A DNA stretch of 64,000 nt from Myxococcus fulvus (GCF_900111765.1 NZ_FOIB01000003.1:682001-746000), one strand, 5' to 3'; positions 19,472 to 27,712 are shown, counted from the stretch's first letter. The notes: generated by a model from the letters alone, not told the origin. Translations and numbers: made by a program.

Positions 19472-19514
19472 GCCGCTCGGGGATGAAGGAGGAGGGGGGC
19501 CGCCCCCTTCCGGA

Positions 19515-19539
19515 CCGCGGACCCGACCACGGGCCGCGG
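19515..19539. terminator. Hairpin between convergent genes
   Basis: CCGCGG-A-CCCG (19515-19525) pairs with CGGG-CCGCGG (19530-19539), a 10-base-pair stem with one bulged A and the loop ACCA. It sits between the stop of the amylase-like gene and the stop of the convergent small gene. There is no clear T-run on either side, so terminator function is likely from position but not certain. Confidence 0.4.
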
Positions 19540-19553
19540 GGACTGCCTTTCGA

Positions 19554-19790
19554 CTACGGCTGCGACGGCGGCTGCTGCTTCCCGTGCCGGTAGAAGAGCA
19601 CGAGGGTGTAGCAGTGGAATTCGTTATCGGATGACTGGGCCACCACGCGATCCACGATCTCCAGATCGGAGTTGCTCTTCATCCAACGGGTGACGTTCTC
19701 ACCCAGCTCCTCGCGCTCCTTCGCCTTGGTGGCGGAGAAGACCTTCACGCCCGTGAACATCGCCTGCCACTCCTTGTGCGGTCCCGACAC
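19554..19790 (-). CDS. Conserved small protein of unknown function
   Basis: This gene codes for 78 residues with typical G/C-rich third positions. The sequence has mixed alpha/beta character: KVFSATKAKEREELGENVTRWM (two parts of one amphipathic helix), then LEIVDRVVAQSSD and FHCYTLVLFYR as two likely strands. This resembles a small beta-alpha-beta or ACT-like unit, but I do not recognise a named family. The C-terminus is a short polar tail (KQQPPSQP). The start is ATG 19790. It converges on the amylase-like gene and is divergent from the next small gene, with 195 bases between them. Confidence 0.75.
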   Translation of the reverse strand: MSGPHKEWQAMFTGVKVFSATKAKEREELGENVTRWMKSNSDLEIVDRVVAQSSDNEFHCYTLVLFYRHGKQQPPSQP

Positions 19791-19985
19791 AGGACAAGGG
19801 GGCTTTATCGCACGGGGTGTTCAGAGGTGTCAAAAACCCGGCTTCCTGGCGGTGGGGGCGTAGGGGGCCTCGTGGCGGGGGTTTGCAGCGCGGGGGACAT
19901 GCCTAGATTGTCCTGGTCGCACCCGTTTGGGGGCGCTCGCGGCAGGGGCCACGAGTGGCGGCGTGTTGGGGAAGGGGGCAGGCCC

Positions 19986-20261
19986 GTGGACGTGAAGACC
20001 AAGAAGGATCTGGCGGTTGATTTCATCAACACCATCCGGACGATGGAGCCCACCGCGCTGAATGCGCTCATCGTCAAGGAGGCGGGGGAGGAGCTGGCGC
20101 AGTTCTTCCTGAACTACAGCGCCAATCTCATCTCGAAGGACCCGTCCCGGGTGCTGGAGAACACGTCCTCGCTGATGCTGATGGGCTACCTCATCCGCAC
20201 CTACGAGGAGAAGAACACGCAGGCCAAGCAGGGGACCTTCCAGTCCTACGCGTTCGCCTGA
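19986..20261 (+). CDS. Conserved small helical protein of unknown function
   Basis: The gene codes for 91 residues from GTG 19986, which is preceded by a strong purine-rich Shine-Dalgarno region (GGGGAAGGGGG). The frame is open further upstream to 19776, but that part has poor codon bias. The product is almost entirely helical (VKTKKDLAVDFINTIRTMEP, then a central hydrophobic helix LAQFFLNYSANLI and LMLMGYLIRTYEEK) with no signal peptide. The length and helix pattern suggest a small cytoplasmic helical bundle. No catalytic or metal-binding motif is seen, and the function is unknown. A PHP-domain gene follows 62 bases later on the same strand. Confidence 0.75.
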   Translation: MDVKTKKDLAVDFINTIRTMEPTALNALIVKEAGEELAQFFLNYSANLISKDPSRVLENTSSLMLMGYLIRTYEEKNTQAKQGTFQSYAFA

Positions 20262-20323
20262 GAGGGCGGGGCGGGCAGCACGGGCTCGACAGTCCCAGGG
20301 GAGCCTGTTAGGGAGCGGCGCCC

Positions 20324-21070
20324 ATGCTCATCGACCTGCACGCCCATTCCCACCTGTCCAAGGGGTGCGAGCTGGACCCTCGCGCCGTGCTGGAACGGGC
20401 CGCGATGTTCGGCCTGGACGGGGTGGCCTTCACCGAGACGAACACCCAGGACGGCTGCGACGAGCTGTTCGAGATTGGTGCGAAGGCGAAGGTGAAGGTC
20501 TTCGTCGGGCTGGAGCTGGTCACGGACCGAGGCCAATACCTGTGCTTCTTCCCGAAGCCGGAGCTGGCCCCGGAGCCCGTGCAGATGTGGGGCAGCAACC
20601 GCGAGAAGCCCTGGAGCGCCGCGGAGTGTCTGCCCAAGGTGAAGGCCCTGGGTGCAGCGATCGTCGCCGCCCGGCCCTTCGACAGGGATTCGTCCAACCC
20701 GGCCATGGACTACGTCCGCTCGCTCAACGTGCTGTGCGCGGTGGAGGGCTACAACGCCCGGGTGAAGCAGACGTCCAATGACCTGGCCGTGGAGGCCGCC
20801 GAGGCGCTGAAGCTGCCGTGCACCGGTGGTAGCGACGCGCGCGGCTCGCTGGACGAGGTGGGCCGTGGCGCCACGTTCTTCAAGAACCCGGTGACGTCGC
20901 AGGCCCAGCTCATCACCGAGCTGCTCAAGGGCGAGTTCTGGCCGGTGATGGCCGGCGAGCTGCCCCGGCTGACGCGCCCGGGTGAGGCCCAGGCGGCCCG
21001 CAAGCAGGGCGGCGGTGGGGGTGGCAAGCGCCGCCGTGGTGGTGGCGGCGGCGGACGAGGCAGGGGCTAG
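20324..21070 (+). CDS. PHP domain metal-dependent hydrolase-like protein with RGG tail
   Basis: The 248-residue protein begins with a PHP domain: DLHAHSHLSKG supplies the first metal-binding histidines, then FTETN, VGLEL and GGSDAR mark later motifs. PHP proteins are TIM-barrel metallo-phosphoesterases, found alone or fused to DNA polymerases. The protein is closest in plan to the short stand-alone members whose substrate is usually a nucleotide or phosphodiester. The last 35 residues are very unusual: after ARKQ comes a Gly-rich, Arg-containing tail (GGGGGGKRRRGGG and onward to GRGRG), an RGG-like low-complexity segment that suggests nucleic-acid binding. The gene ends inside the first unit of a 31-base tandem repeat. 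Confidence 0.85.
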   Translation: MLIDLHAHSHLSKGCELDPRAVLERAAMFGLDGVAFTETNTQDGCDELFEIGAKAKVKVFVGLELVTDRGQYLCFFPKPELAPEPVQMWGSNREKPWSAAECLPKVKALGAAIVAARPFDRDSSNPAMDYVRSLNVLCAVEGYNARVKQTSNDLAVEAAEALKLPCTGGSDARGSLDEVGRGATFFKNPVTSQAQLITELLKGEFWPVMAGELPRLTRPGEAQAARKQGGGGGGKRRRGGGGGGRGRG

Positions 21071-21162
21071 GGCAGCACGGAGGCCCCGGTCTCGCCTTCA
21101 GGGCAGCACGGAGGCCCCGGCCTCGCCTTCAGGGCAGCACGGAGGCTCCCGCCTCCTCGGCG
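21070..21162. repeat. Tandem 31-base repeat at the 3' end of a lipoprotein gene
   Basis: GGGCAGCACGGAGGC begins units at 21070, 21101 and 21132. Units 1 and 2 (21070-21100 and 21101-21131) differ by one base; unit 3 lies inside the leftward lipoprotein gene and matches for its first half. Each unit would code EAGASVLP-stop or a near copy on the minus strand, so the real C-terminus has been duplicated downstream of the stop. This looks like a recent slippage or replication duplication rather than a functional array. Confidence 0.8.
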
Positions 21163-21878
21163 CGAGCGAGCCGGCCGTCCGACAGGAAGGCCTTCCGGCG
21201 CCCACCCGGGTACGTCCACTCCTCGTTCTTGGCGGCGCCCTCCAGCGAGCGGCGCACCAGCTCCGGCGGGCCCCAGGCCATGCGCACCGCGTCCGCCGAC
21301 ATGTTGGCGACCAGGCGCTTCTCCCGGATGGCGTCGCGCACAGGGGCGGCGAACGCCTCCAGCAGGGCCTTGGGGTTCTGCGGGGAGAGGACCTTCTCCA
21401 GCTCCGCGCGGAAGTCGTTGGGCTGATCCAGGTTCGGCGGCAGCACGAGGATGAGGGGCGGGGCGTCGGGCTTCGCGCCGTCCTCGGCCAGGTACACCCA
21501 GGGCCAGGTGCGCGGGGTGTAGAGGACGCGCTCGGCCACCACCCACGCGGTGGGGAACTCCACCTTGGTGATGCGCAGCTTGGTTCCCACCGGCAGGGTG
21601 CGCTCCACCGCGCCGGGGGAGATGGGCTTGCCGCCGCTGTCGTCCAGCAGGCGCACGTCCTCGGGCGCATAGGGCGTGAGCAGCCGCTTGGAGCCGTCGC
21701 CGAAGAAGGGGGTGACGTTGCCGGACAGGCGCAGGTACTGCTCCGCGTCGGGGCCGGTGAGGGTGCGCTGGAGGGACGTGCGGGCGTCCGGCGCCATGCG
21801 GGTGTAGTTGCCGCAGCCGGCCGCGAGCGCGGTCAGCACGAGGACAGCCAGGAGGGAGTGGGGGCGTCGAGCGAGCAT
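21129..21878 (-). CDS. Predicted lipoprotein of unknown function
   Basis: The 249-residue product starts with a lipoprotein signal (lipobox LAAGC at about 18-22, followed by GNYTRMAP). The mature part has no family I can name. It contains a beta-rich section with KLRITKVEFPTAWVVAERVLY and a segment with VRMAWGPPELVRRSL. The AWGPP pattern resembles small envelope lipoproteins of the SmpA/BamE-like type, where a short helix-strand element reads MAWGPP; this is only suggestive. The last residues EAGASVLP are repeated downstream of the stop by a tandem DNA repeat. It converges on the PHP gene. Confidence 0.8.
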   Translation of the reverse strand: MLARRPHSLLAVLVLTALAAGCGNYTRMAPDARTSLQRTLTGPDAEQYLRLSGNVTPFFGDGSKRLLTPYAPEDVRLLDDSGGKPISPGAVERTLPVGTKLRITKVEFPTAWVVAERVLYTPRTWPWVYLAEDGAKPDAPPLILVLPPNLDQPNDFRAELEKVLSPQNPKALLEAFAAPVRDAIREKRLVANMSADAVRMAWGPPELVRRSLEGAAKNEEWTYPGGRRKAFLSDGRLARAEEAGASVLP

Positions 21879-21923
21879 CGGGGCACCTTGCGCGACAGGG
21901 CGCGTGGGAGCCTTCCGTTTAGC

Positions 21924-22127
21924 TCAGCGCGAGGCCTGCGTCAGCGTGGACTCGGCCGAGCTGTCCCGCTTGCCGCCGCGGCAGCCGCGCTGTGACGGGC
22001 ACACGGGGCCCCGGCCATGCGGGTCCGGCACGAGCAGGAAGCGGCCGAGCCCGCGCGTATCCGTGAGCTCCGGATGGCCACACAGGGCGCAGCGACGGGG
22101 AGGGCGCTTGGAGGGAGGGAAGGGCAC
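21924..22127 (-). CDS. Small cysteine-rich protein, probable zinc-binding
   Basis: A 67-residue frame starts at GTG 22127 with strong G/C bias in third positions. It contains four cysteines in a treble-clef-like arrangement (RCALCGHPEL, then VCPSQRGC), that is C-x2-C and C-x5-C separated by about 22 residues. The N-terminus is rich in Pro, Arg and Lys. No signal peptide is seen. It lies between two leftward genes and could share a transcript with the FmdB-type protein. The codon pattern and paired cysteines support a real gene, but I do not recognise the family. Confidence 0.55.
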   Translation of the reverse strand: MPFPPSKRPPRRCALCGHPELTDTRGLGRFLLVPDPHGRGPVCPSQRGCRGGKRDSSAESTLTQASR

Positions 22128-22191
22128 GGGGAGCGAGTGTGCGTCGCTCCCGGACCCCGCGCGAATTTTCAGCCCCTCCCTCCGTGGGCGA

Positions 22192-22533
22192 CTACTTCTT
22201 GTCGCTGGAGGCCGCCGCCGGCGTGGAGGCGGGGCTCGACGCGGCGGGCGTGCTGCTCGACGCGCTGCTGCTGGACGACGCGCTGCTCGACGAGGACGAG
22301 CTGCTGGACGACGAGCTGGAGGAGGACGACGAGTCGCCGTCCTTCTTCGTGGAGCTGTACAGGTCCGAGTACCAGCCTCCGCCCTTGAGGACGAAGCTGG
22401 AGCGGCTGACCACCTTGGTCAGCGAGCCCTCCGCGCCGCAGGCGGTGCAGGCCGCGGGCGTCGGGTCGGAGATCTTCTGCAGCACGTCGATCATCTTTCC
22501 ACAGCTCTGGCAGGCGTACTCGTAGATGGGCAT
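22192..22533 (-). CDS. FmdB-family zinc ribbon protein with poly-serine tail
   Basis: This gene codes for 113 residues. Residues 1-45 form the FmdB/CxxC regulatory zinc ribbon (MPIYEYACQSCG, then CTACGAEG), with four zinc-binding cysteines in two CxxC pairs. It continues through VVSRSSFVLKGGGWY, the usual end of the family. The remaining 50 residues are a low-complexity tail with a run of more than 15 serines, then Ala/Ser/Pro and the basic end SDKK. The family is widespread and small; its role is usually given as regulatory, without a firm biochemical function. The long Ser tract is encoded by near-repetitive codons and is likely variable between strains. Confidence 0.88.
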   Translation of the reverse strand: MPIYEYACQSCGKMIDVLQKISDPTPAACTACGAEGSLTKVVSRSSFVLKGGGWYSDLYSSTKKDGDSSSSSSSSSSSSSSSSSASSSSSASSSTPAASSPASTPAAASSDKK

Positions 22534-22548
22534 GGGTGATTTGCCTCT

Positions 22549-23763
22549 TCAGGGTGTTGAGGAAGGGCCACCGGAGTGCAGCTGCTTGCGCAGCCCCTCC
22601 GCCAGCCCCAGGCGCTCGATGGCGCGGAAGACCAGCTCGCCGGGCGAGCCATACTTGCGGCCCACGGCCTCGGCCAGGCCGTGCAGGTCCGTGGCGGTGG
22701 GGACCTCGTCCTTGAGCAGCCGCTCCAGCTCCTTGCGGAGCGAGTCGTTGAACTTGCGCTGGATGCCCAGGTCCGCGAGGTACTTCTCGCGCCCCAGCAG
22801 ATCCAACCGGTGCGTCAGGTGGGACGTGGCCAGCGCCTCGCGGCGGAAGCGCTCGCGCAGGGCCTCGACCTCCTCGGTCAGCCCCACCGCGGACACCAGC
22901 CGCTGCAGCTCCGGCGGGCTCACGCCCAGCGCCCAGCCCACCCGGCCCGTGGCGCCACGCTGCTGCGTGTAGGCGTCCAGGAGCTGGAGTCGCTCCTTCT
23001 CCTGCAGCGCCTCCAGCAGGCCGTGATCGCGCAGCACCGTCTCCAGATCCACCAGGGACAGGTCTCCGCGCGAGCCGTTGAAGCGGTGCGAGAGGTTTCG
23101 CAGCAGGGCGAAGCGGTGCTCGGAGCCCTCCAGCGAGGCCTCCAGGATGTCCTTGCCGCCCTGGCGCGTCAGCTCGATGAACGGCGTGCGGGGCGCCTCC
23201 ACGCGGGTGAAGCGGCCGCGGGGGCGGGGCAGGTCGCGGCGCAGGAAGCTGTGCCCCTCGTCCTGCTCCAGGGGCGAGGTCGTCTCCTCGTCCACGGCGA
23301 CGCGCTTCTTGGGGGCGATTCGCTCCAGGATGGAGGGCTCCTCGGCCTTGGTGCCCTTCTTCGCCGCCTTGCCCGCGCCGTCGCCCGAGGGCTGGGGGGC
23401 GGGGATGGCGAAGGTGGGGATGGCCGGGTCGGCGGCGGGCGCGGGCTTCTTCTGCTCGCGCACGTAGGCCAGCTCCCGCGCCACGTCGTAGAAGCCGCAG
23501 GACTGACGCTGCGCGGCGACGGCGGGGGCGGTGCCCTGGAGGATGTCCACCACGGCGAAGGGGCCGAGGGGGGAGGTCTCCGGCTCACCGTCGGTGAGGG
23601 CTCGGACCCGGAAGTCGTCGTCCTCGGCCAACAAGGCGAGTGCTTCCCGGACCTCCGGGGCGGGGGCCGGCGACTTCGCGCGCCGGCAGAAATCCGAGAC
23701 GGCAACCGCCACGGGGGTGGGAACGTCGTCGGGCTGTCGTCTTCTCTGCCAGGGGCTGGTCAT
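22549..23763 (-). CDS. Hypothetical protein with helical C-terminal half
   Basis: From ATG 23763 (MTSPWQRRRQ) the product has 404 residues. The frame stays open to 23985, but codon usage upstream of 23763 is poorer. The N-terminal third contains a small globular part (SDFCRRAKS, VREALALLAEDDDFRV) and a Pro/Ala/Lys-rich linker. The second half (about 230-400) is helical and charged, with segments such as LSLVDLETVLRDHGLLEALQ (one repeat-like helix pair), VGWALGVSPPELQRLVSAVG and FNDSLRKELERLLKDE. No catalytic motif is evident and I do not recognise the family. The helix-turn-helix-like piece LGVSPPELQRLVSAVG could bind nucleic acid, but this is weak. It is divergent from fur and 15 bases upstream of the FmdB-type gene. 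Confidence 0.72.
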   Translation of the reverse strand: MTSPWQRRRQPDDVPTPVAVAVSDFCRRAKSPAPAPEVREALALLAEDDDFRVRALTDGEPETSPLGPFAVVDILQGTAPAVAAQRQSCGFYDVARELAYVREQKKPAPAADPAIPTFAIPAPQPSGDGAGKAAKKGTKAEEPSILERIAPKKRVAVDEETTSPLEQDEGHSFLRRDLPRPRGRFTRVEAPRTPFIELTRQGGKDILEASLEGSEHRFALLRNLSHRFNGSRGDLSLVDLETVLRDHGLLEALQEKERLQLLDAYTQQRGATGRVGWALGVSPPELQRLVSAVGLTEEVEALRERFRREALATSHLTHRLDLLGREKYLADLGIQRKFNDSLRKELERLLKDEVPTATDLHGLAEAVGRKYGSPGELVFRAIERLGLAEGLRKQLHSGGPSSTP

Positions 23764-24119
23764 TAGGAAAGGTGCGGAAAAATGCTCGTTTACGAGGGCG
23801 GATGCCTCTATCTTCGCGGCCAGACAGGTGTCAATGAGCCAGTCCGACTCCATTCTAAACAGCCTGTGGCGGTTGCAAGTCGCGATGGGGGGCGAGCGGA
23901 GGGGGGAGGGCTTGCTGGCGCCGGCTGCCGGACGTTGCCGGCGGTGGGGGCTGGAGGTATCAGATGCCCCACGTCCGGAGACCAACAGTCGTCGCTGACG
24001 CTTTACTTCGAGGATGACCGGAGCCTGGGGCGGGGCGGGAAGCGCGCGATTCGCTCGGCGCGGTTACAACAAGGATGAGGAGGGGTGCCGCAAGGTCGGC
24101 CTCCTACCGAGGGATTTCC
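23764..24119. other. Intergenic region between a divergent hypothetical gene and fur
   Basis: These 356 bases contain no coding frame with convincing codon bias. They must hold the promoters for the leftward hypothetical gene and for fur. I see no clear Fur-box palindrome, RNA gene or hairpin. The part near 23880-23960 is G-rich and the part near 23770-23830 is comparatively A/T-rich. Confidence 0.5.
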
Positions 24120-24593
24120 ATGCAGGGCCACGAAGAAATCAAGGACAAGGACGAGGTGCTCGCCCGCTACATGGCCCAACACGGCCTCAAGAGCACACGT
24201 CAGCGCAGCCTCATCATCGACACCTTCTTCGCCGTCGGCGGCCACCTGTCGGTGGAGGAGCTGTGGAACAAGGTCCGCTCCCAGGACGCGAAGGTCTCCG
24301 TGGCCACCGTGTACCGGACCATGAAGCTGCTCAACGAGTGCGGCCTGGCCCACGCGCGCAACTTCGGTGACGGCCAGACGCGCTACGAGGCGGCCGCGGG
24401 GAGGGACCACCATGACCACCTCATCTGCACCCGCTGCGGCACCATCGTCGAGTTCGAGAACGACCGCATCGAGACGCTCCAGGACGCGGTGGCCCGCAAG
24501 CACGGCTTCACGGTGACGTCGCACAAGATGGAGCTCTACGGCTTGTGTCGTGAGTGCCAGCGCGGCGGCGGCCCACCTGCCTCGGAAGCGTGA
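24120..24593 (+). CDS. fur: Fur-family metal-responsive transcriptional regulator
   Basis: The 157-residue protein is a standard Fur-family repressor. Residues about 10-85 form a winged helix with the recognition part VSVATVYRTMKLLNECGL. Residues about 90-150 form the dimerisation and metal domain, with HHDHLICTRCG (regulatory histidines and first zinc CxxC) and LYGLCRECQ (second CxxC). Length and motifs match Fur itself, though PerR or Zur specificity cannot be excluded without a structural comparison. ATG 24120 (MQGHEE) is chosen over an upstream in-frame start at 24075. It is followed after one base by a thioredoxin-like lipoprotein gene, suggesting one transcript. Confidence 0.9.
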   Translation: MQGHEEIKDKDEVLARYMAQHGLKSTRQRSLIIDTFFAVGGHLSVEELWNKVRSQDAKVSVATVYRTMKLLNECGLAHARNFGDGQTRYEAAAGRDHHDHLICTRCGTIVEFENDRIETLQDAVARKHGFTVTSHKMELYGLCRECQRGGGPPASEA

Positions 24594-24594
24594 C

Positions 24595-25113
24595 ATGCGG
24601 GCCGGCCTGCGAGTCGCGGCCTGTGCCGTCCTGCTGACCGTCGTGTCGGCGGGCTGTCGTGGGTCGCGGCCGGTGGACGCGGGGCCGGCCTTCCTCCATG
24701 CGCTGGCCCTGCCGTCGGTGGGGCCTACGCGCCACGACGTGCGCAAGCTGGCCGGCAAGGTCGTCCTGGTCTCCTTCTTCGCCACGTGGTGCTTCCCGTG
24801 CCTGGCGGAGATGCCCACGCTGGAGGCGCTGCAGCGCGAGTACGGCGCCCAGGGCTTCCAGGTGGTGGCCGTGGGCATGGACCTGGAGGGCGCCCGGGTG
24901 CTCCAGCCCTTCGCGGACCACTACGCGTCGCCGTACCCGGTGCTGCTCGCGTCCGAGAGCATCATCGATGGCCGCGGTCCCTTCGGCCCCATCAAGGGCC
25001 TGCCCACCACCGTGCTGCTCGACCGGCGTGGCCGCGCCGTGGCCGGGTGGCAGGGCGTGGAGGGGCACGCGGACGTGGCGAAGGCGATCGAGAAGCTCCT
25101 GAAGCAGGACTGA
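24595..25113 (+). CDS. TlpA-like thioredoxin-fold lipoprotein
   Basis: The 172-residue protein has a lipoprotein signal (lipobox VSAGC at about 17-21) and a TlpA/ResA-type thioredoxin fold. VVLVSFFATWCFPC carries the redox-active WCFPC, then FQVVAVGMDLEG, and LPTTVLLDRRG carries the conserved cis-proline. It should act outside the inner membrane as a thiol-disulfide reductant, for example in cytochrome c maturation; the partner is not in the window. The start at ATG 24595 lies one base after the fur stop; an alternative start inside fur at 24550 would spoil the signal peptide. Confidence 0.88.
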   Translation: MRAGLRVAACAVLLTVVSAGCRGSRPVDAGPAFLHALALPSVGPTRHDVRKLAGKVVLVSFFATWCFPCLAEMPTLEALQREYGAQGFQVVAVGMDLEGARVLQPFADHYASPYPVLLASESIIDGRGPFGPIKGLPTTVLLDRRGRAVAGWQGVEGHADVAKAIEKLLKQD

Positions 25114-25226
25114 CGGCTCCGAGTCGCGCGGCTTGCGGCGCGCGTGAGCGGGGCCTCGTCGACTGCTACAGGGCTGGAGCGGATTACTTGCGGGGGGAAG
25201 GCTCGCTGGTACCGTCCGTGGCGTTC

Positions 25227-25508
25227 ATGACGGCACGCGGAAAGCTCCTGGGTGTGGCGGTGGGTGTGGCGGGGGCCTTGAGCCTGCTGTCGGTGGCGGA
25301 CGCCAAGGGCTTCCGGCGCTACCTCTCCCTGCGTCAGGACGTGAGCGCGCTGCAGCAGCGCAACGCCGCCCTGGACGCGCAGAACGAGGCGCTGCGTCAG
25401 GAGATCGCCGCCCTGCGCAAGGACCCCGCGGCGCTGGAGCGGGCCGTCCGTGAAGAGCTTGGCTACGTGAAGCCGGGCGAACTCGTCTTCCATCTGGAGT
25501 CGCCATGA
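25227..25508 (+). CDS. FtsB/DivIC-type septum formation protein
   Basis: The 93-residue product has a short N-terminus, one membrane segment (LLGVAVGVAGALSLLSV), and a coiled coil (VSALQQRNAALDAQNEALRQ onward). The end, LERAVREELGYVKPGELVFHLE, is typical of FtsB/DivIC (REELGYVKPGE). FtsB links FtsQ and FtsL in the divisome. ATG 25227 is selected because the frame upstream has no codon bias and the membrane segment follows directly. Its stop overlaps the start of the GAF-GGDEF gene (ATGA at 25505-25508), so the two are probably translated together. Confidence 0.85.
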   Translation: MTARGKLLGVAVGVAGALSLLSVADAKGFRRYLSLRQDVSALQQRNAALDAQNEALRQEIAALRKDPAALERAVREELGYVKPGELVFHLESP

Positions 25509-27670
25509 CGTCGCTGAGCACGTTTCCGTCGCCCGGGAAGTTGCTGCGTCACGTCGTGCGGCTCATCCCCGCCGCGGCGGGCCTGTCCACCTTCGTGCAC
25601 CTGGCGCGCGGAGGCTTCCGGGGGCTGCACACCCTGGAGTGGACCGAGGCCGGGCTGGTGCTGTTCCTCCTGGTGGGCATCGCCGTGGCGGCGTGGCGCC
25701 GGGCCATGCGCGGCTCGGTGGGCGCGGTCATCGACCTGCGCGATGACCTGGAGCTGGGCGGGGGCCTCATCGCCGCGGCCTTCATCGTCGTGGCCATCGG
25801 CGGCGGCGAGCTGTTCCCCATCGTCTATCTGTTGATGGCGTTCCTGGTCGCCTTCCTGCCGCGCAACGCGGGGCTGACGCTCCTGGGCGTGGCGCTGGTG
25901 TTCGACGGGCTGGTGACGCTGGGCGGCCCGTGGCCGAACCCGGCCAGCTTCGCGACGCACTCGGCGTTCCTCGTGCTCTTCGCGGGCCTGTACCACCTGG
26001 TGCTCGCCTCGCGCATCGCGGTGGCGCGCCGCGCGGAGAGCGACGCGGTGCAGAAGCGCATCCGCGAGGTGGAGGAGCGCGCGCGCACCTTCCGCCTGGT
26101 CAGCTCCGGCACGCAGGACAGCTTCAGCGGCATGAGCTCCGACGAGAAGTGGCTCGTCGCCTCGGTGAAGGAGATTGAAGGCGCGGTGCACGCCGCGCTG
26201 GAGATCGCCGAGACGGGGCTTCGCACGCACACCTGCGCGGCGTTCCTGCTCACGTCGGATGACCGGAGCCTGAAGCTCTACGACTGCCGCTCCGGCTCGG
26301 ACCGGGTGCAGCGGGATCGCTTCGGGGCAGGGGAGGGCATCATCGGTGGCGTGCTCAAGCGCCGCGCGCCGGTGCGGATGAACTCGCCCCAGGGCTTGAA
26401 GGGCGTCTCCTACTACGACGGCGGTGGCCCGGGCGTGCAGGCGCTCCTGGCGGTGCCCATCATCGAGGGCGGCGGGCTGGTGCGCGGCGTGCTCGTGGCG
26501 GACCGGCTGGGCAACGAGCCGTTCAGCGACCAGGACGAGAAGCTGCTGTGCACCATCGCCGGCGAGGTGCTGCGCTCCATCGAGGTCGAGCGGGTGATGA
26601 GCTACATCCGCAAGACGCGCGACGAGAAGGACCGGTTCTTCCGCGCCATCGAGGAGCTCAACCGCGCGGGCAGCCCCGAGCAGGTCTTCGTCGCGGTGCT
26701 GGAGAGCACGCGGCAGCTCGCGGGCCTGGACTTCTGCGCGGTGACGCTGGTGTCCGAAGTGGAAGGCAAGCGCATGCACCGCGTGGCGCGGATGACGGGC
26801 GTCACGGCGCAGGGCAAGGCGCTCGAGGGGCGCTCGTTCCAGGACAACAACGGCCTGGTCGCCAACGTGGTGCGCTACGGCGCGCCGCTGCCGGGGCGTG
26901 ACTTGAAGGCGATGGACCGCCAGGTCATCTTCGACGACGAGACGCAGATTCGCGGCCTGGGCGCGCTGAAGATCTTCCCGCTGGTGGCGGGCGACCGCAT
27001 CCTGGGCACGCTGGTGGCGGGCTCGCGCAAGAAGGCGAACTTCGAGCAGGACGTCCTGCGGATGATCGAGGTCATCGCCATCCAGGCCGCGCAGGCGGTG
27101 CTGCGCGCGCAGCTCTACGAGCAGATGGAGCGGATGGCGACCACGGACGGCCTCACCGGCCTGTTCAACCACCGCACCTTCCAGACGAAGGCGGACGAGA
27201 TCCTCGCGCAGGCGCGGCGCTACCAGCGCAAGTGCTCCGTCATCCTCACGGACGTGGACCACTTCAAGAGCGTCAACGACACCTACGGCCACCCGACGGG
27301 AGACCAGGTGCTCAAGGGCGTGGCGCGCATCATCAAGTCCATGGCGCGTGACACGGACATCGTCGCCCGCTACGGCGGCGAGGAGTTCGTCATCATCATG
27401 CCGGAGACGGACGCCAAGGGCGCGTACACCATCTCCGAGCGCATCCGCGAGGCGGTGAAGGCGGAGGTCTTCCAGACCGAGATGGGCCCGCTGCGCATCA
27501 CCATGTCGCTGGGCATCGCCACCTTCCCGGACAACGGGATGGAGAAGCAGCAGCTCATCGACCTGGCCGACCAGTGCCTCTACCACTCCAAGCGCAACGG
27601 CCGGAACCAGTCGGTCACCGTGGCCATCATGCAGGGCGGCCGGAAGCTGCAGGCCGTCAACGAGGCCTGA
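25505..27670 (+). CDS. Membrane GAF-GGDEF diguanylate cyclase
   Basis: The 721-residue protein starts with a membrane region of several hydrophobic segments (about 15-170). A short coiled coil follows (about 175-195), then two GAF-like domains (about 215-360 and 385-535). A GGDEF domain occupies about 545-715. The active site reads RYGGEEF, and the inhibitory I-site RxxD is present five residues upstream (RDTD), so this should be an active, feedback-controlled cyclic di-GMP synthase. The two GAF domains are likely sensors of small ligands or redox state. It overlaps the ftsB-like gene by four bases. A link to cell division is suggested only by this arrangement. Confidence 0.92.
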   Translation: MTSLSTFPSPGKLLRHVVRLIPAAAGLSTFVHLARGGFRGLHTLEWTEAGLVLFLLVGIAVAAWRRAMRGSVGAVIDLRDDLELGGGLIAAAFIVVAIGGGELFPIVYLLMAFLVAFLPRNAGLTLLGVALVFDGLVTLGGPWPNPASFATHSAFLVLFAGLYHLVLASRIAVARRAESDAVQKRIREVEERARTFRLVSSGTQDSFSGMSSDEKWLVASVKEIEGAVHAALEIAETGLRTHTCAAFLLTSDDRSLKLYDCRSGSDRVQRDRFGAGEGIIGGVLKRRAPVRMNSPQGLKGVSYYDGGGPGVQALLAVPIIEGGGLVRGVLVADRLGNEPFSDQDEKLLCTIAGEVLRSIEVERVMSYIRKTRDEKDRFFRAIEELNRAGSPEQVFVAVLESTRQLAGLDFCAVTLVSEVEGKRMHRVARMTGVTAQGKALEGRSFQDNNGLVANVVRYGAPLPGRDLKAMDRQVIFDDETQIRGLGALKIFPLVAGDRILGTLVAGSRKKANFEQDVLRMIEVIAIQAAQAVLRAQLYEQMERMATTDGLTGLFNHRTFQTKADEILAQARRYQRKCSVILTDVDHFKSVNDTYGHPTGDQVLKGVARIIKSMARDTDIVARYGGEEFVIIMPETDAKGAYTISERIREAVKAEVFQTEMGPLRITMSLGIATFPDNGMEKQQLIDLADQCLYHSKRNGRNQSVTVAIMQGGRKLQAVNEA

Positions 27671-27683
27671 GTCCGCTCGAGCC

Positions 27684-27712
27684 CGGGGAGCCCGCGCATG
27701 GCGGACTCCCCG
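27684..27712. terminator. Hairpin between convergent genes
   Basis: CGGGGAG (27684-27690) pairs with CTCCCCG (27706-27712), with an inner CCGC/GCGG helix around a short loop. It sits 14 bases after the GGDEF gene and 15 before the stop of the convergent oxidoreductase gene. No T-run follows on either strand. Confidence 0.4.

Noticed and set aside
22139..22525. A plus-strand Asp/Glu/Leu-rich frame of 128 codons.
   Set aside because: It is the complement of the poly-serine tail and zinc ribbon of the FmdB-type gene.
23764..24119. A Fur box or small RNA upstream of fur.
   Set aside because: No inverted repeat resembling the Fur consensus and no hairpin followed by a T-run is visible.
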